Assembly: GCA_902602185.1 (NCBI GenBank)
Contig: CACKPV010000001.1
Location: 172,785-236,784, forward strand
DNA from: an uncultured SAR86 cluster bacterium
GTDB taxonomy: Bacteria > Pseudomonadota > Gammaproteobacteria > Magnimaribacterales > D2472
DNA: 64,000 nt
Reading direction: 5' to 3'
The notes beneath the pieces are model-generated. The model did not search any database and was not told the origin of the DNA. It saw only the letters and a list, made by a program, of their open reading frames with translations. A program made the translations under genes and the position numbers. Below, one piece after another: positions 63,104-64,000 of this stretch. Position 1 is the stretch's first letter, and every line of letters starts with the position of its first letter.

Positions 63104-63864
63104 CGTAATTTATTGTTATGAGCAACTACATTAACCTTAAATTTTTCGTCATCTAAGTTATGATAAATATAAGCACCACCAGCAGCCTCAATAATTGCAA
63201 GACCGGCAGCAATATCCCAGAGAAAAATTCCACTTTCTTGATACTGATCAAACTGTCCAGCAGCAACATACGCACATGACATTGCTGCAGAACCAATCAT
63301 TCTAACCTTTTTCCAACTGGTAAACTCATTTGCAAGCTTGCTCATCGAATCTTCATCAAAAGCACCTTTTGCTGGCAATCCAGTTGCTAAAGTTGCTTTC
63401 TTTTTATCATCAATCCCAGAAACACTAATACTGAGACCATCTTTTTTTGCTGTTAACTCACCACTGTTGCTAAAGGATGGGGTAATGCCCTCATAAAGGT
63501 GCTGAGCATTAAAATCATAAATAACTCCAAGAGCAGGCCTATCTTCACAAATTAAACCTATGGAAACACAACAAATAGGCATATCTCTGGAATAATTCGA
63601 AGTCCCGTCGAGAGGATCTATCACCCAAAAATTTTTGTCTAGATCTCCATCTGCACCAGATTCCTCAGCTAAAATGGGAATATCTGACTCCGCTTGGATG
63701 ATATCTTTAATAATTTTTTCCGAAGCTTGGTCTGCTTCTAATTTAATATCACGTTCTTGATCAGAGAGAACATTATTTATCTCTACTTTTTTTTCTTGAA
63801 GAATTTTACCCGCAGTTAAAGCTGCTTTTTTGGCAAGAACTAATTCGCAATTAAGATTGAGCAT
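63100..63864 (-). CDS. Inositol monophosphatase-family phosphatase
   Basis: A 254-residue Mg-dependent phosphatase. Motif 1 is FWVIDPLDGTSNYSRDM (metal Asp residues at D-P-L-D-G-T, about residue 83), the first metal Glu is in LAEESGADG, and motif 2 is FLWDIAAGLAIIEAAGG (about 210). Members hydrolyse inositol phosphates, PAP, fructose bisphosphate or other sugar phosphates. Beside an SIS isomerase it would fit as a sugar-phosphate phosphatase. The ATG lies inside the end of the SIS gene (14-base overlap). Confidence 0.87.
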   Translation of the reverse strand: MLNLNCELVLAKKAALTAGKILQEKKVEINNVLSDQERDIKLEADQASEKIIKDIIQAESDIPILAEESGADGDLDKNFWVIDPLDGTSNYSRDMPICCVSIGLICEDRPALGVIYDFNAQHLYEGITPSFSNSGELTAKKDGLSISVSGIDDKKKATLATGLPAKGAFDEDSMSKLANEFTSWKKVRMIGSAAMSCAYVAAGQFDQYQESGIFLWDIAAGLAIIEAAGGAYIYHNLDDEKFKVNVVAHNNKLR

Positions 63865-64000
63865 CTTTGAAATAGGCTCTAAAAAATGAACCTACCAATC
63901 CGCAAATAACCATATGCAGGTCTTCAGCAGGACCATACTCTCCAATTTGAGTGGGAACATGAATATTAAGATTAGATTTTTTTGCTAATTGCCCACCATC
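63851..64000 (-). CDS. SIS-domain sugar isomerase, C-terminal 49 residues (partial)
   Basis: Open frame entering from the right edge and ending at a TAA at 63851-63853. The visible end, DGGQLAKKSNLNIHVPTQIG followed by EYGPAEDLHMVICGLVGSFF, resembles the last strand and helix of SIS-domain proteins such as phosphoheptose isomerases. There the motif 'I-x-V-P-S ... Y-G-x-x-E-D-x-H-x' precedes the terminal helix. The rest of the gene is outside the window, so the substrate is not readable. It is the first visible gene of the sugar cluster. Confidence 0.7.
   Translation of the reverse strand, partial: DGGQLAKKSNLNIHVPTQIGEYGPAEDLHMVICGLVGSFFRAYFKDAQS

Noticed and set aside
1..64000. CRISPR arrays, insertion sequences, prophage, tRNA and rRNA genes
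   Set aside because: None was seen: no regularly spaced repeats, transposase or integrase motifs, and no gap large enough for rRNA; small RNAs cannot be excluded by eye.

Overview
The window is a 64 kb piece of a compact, strongly A+T-rich bacterial chromosome. The run leuC-leuD-leuB-asd-fimV-truA-trpF-trpB-trpA-accD-(SPOR)-cvpA-purF is a classic gammaproteobacterial gene order, and LexA, ThrH, GalU, Prc, ExoI and XthA all look gammaproteobacterial. Low GC, gaps of a few bases, many stop/start overlaps and many acyl-CoA dehydrogenases suggest a streamlined marine lineage such as SAR86. That placement is inference and was not tested by phylogeny. No rRNA, tRNA, CRISPR array, insertion sequence or phage was seen.

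Layout. 1-14.1 kb: the 3' part of acnB, then a long minus-strand block for purine (purF), fatty acid (accD), tryptophan (trpFBA), leucine (leuCDB), aspartate-family (asd) and chorismate (aroC) synthesis, with a shortened FimV-like protein and a SPOR protein. folC is missing from its usual place beside accD. 14.2-18.1 kb: a methylcitrate-cycle operon (prpB, prpC, a DUF4399 protein, prpD); acnB at the left edge could supply the remaining hydration step. 18.1-27.6 kb: queH, thrH, a 5'-nucleotidase, lexA with an SOS-type operator, topA, pyrD, galU, a rhomboid protease and nadK.

27.7-41.8 kb is a catabolic region. It holds an acyl-CoA dehydrogenase pair, an acyltransferase, an RraA-family protein, a nitronate monooxygenase-like flavoprotein and a GST. 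These are followed by a tight six-gene operon: acyl-CoA carboxylase beta and alpha, an AtuA-like protein, a crotonase and a second dehydrogenase pair. The operon resembles the acyclic-terpene (atu) pathway and probably carboxylates a branched unsaturated acyl-CoA. 41.8-46.6 kb: prc, xthA, tadA and sbcB. 46.6-52.6 kb: a TIGR02206 membrane protein, an orphan D12-class DNA adenine methyltransferase, a PepSY-like membrane protein, guaC, a GST, apt, two small proteins, and a small gene interrupted by an in-frame TAA. 52.6-59.7 kb: guaA, guaB, a pterin dehydratase, fumC, a class II aldolase and an aldehyde dehydrogenase.

59.7-64.0 kb is the most novel-looking part. A minus-strand operon, cut by the window edge, encodes an SIS sugar isomerase (partial), an IMPase-family phosphatase, a 2-hydroxyacid dehydrogenase, an HpcH/HpaI pyruvate aldolase, a divergent CMP-KDO-synthetase homologue and an ELM1-family putative glycosyltransferase. 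Together they could make, activate and transfer an unusual 2-keto-3-deoxy sugar acid. All seven convergent gene pairs in the window overlap, abut or are one base apart, leaving no room for ordinary terminators between them.
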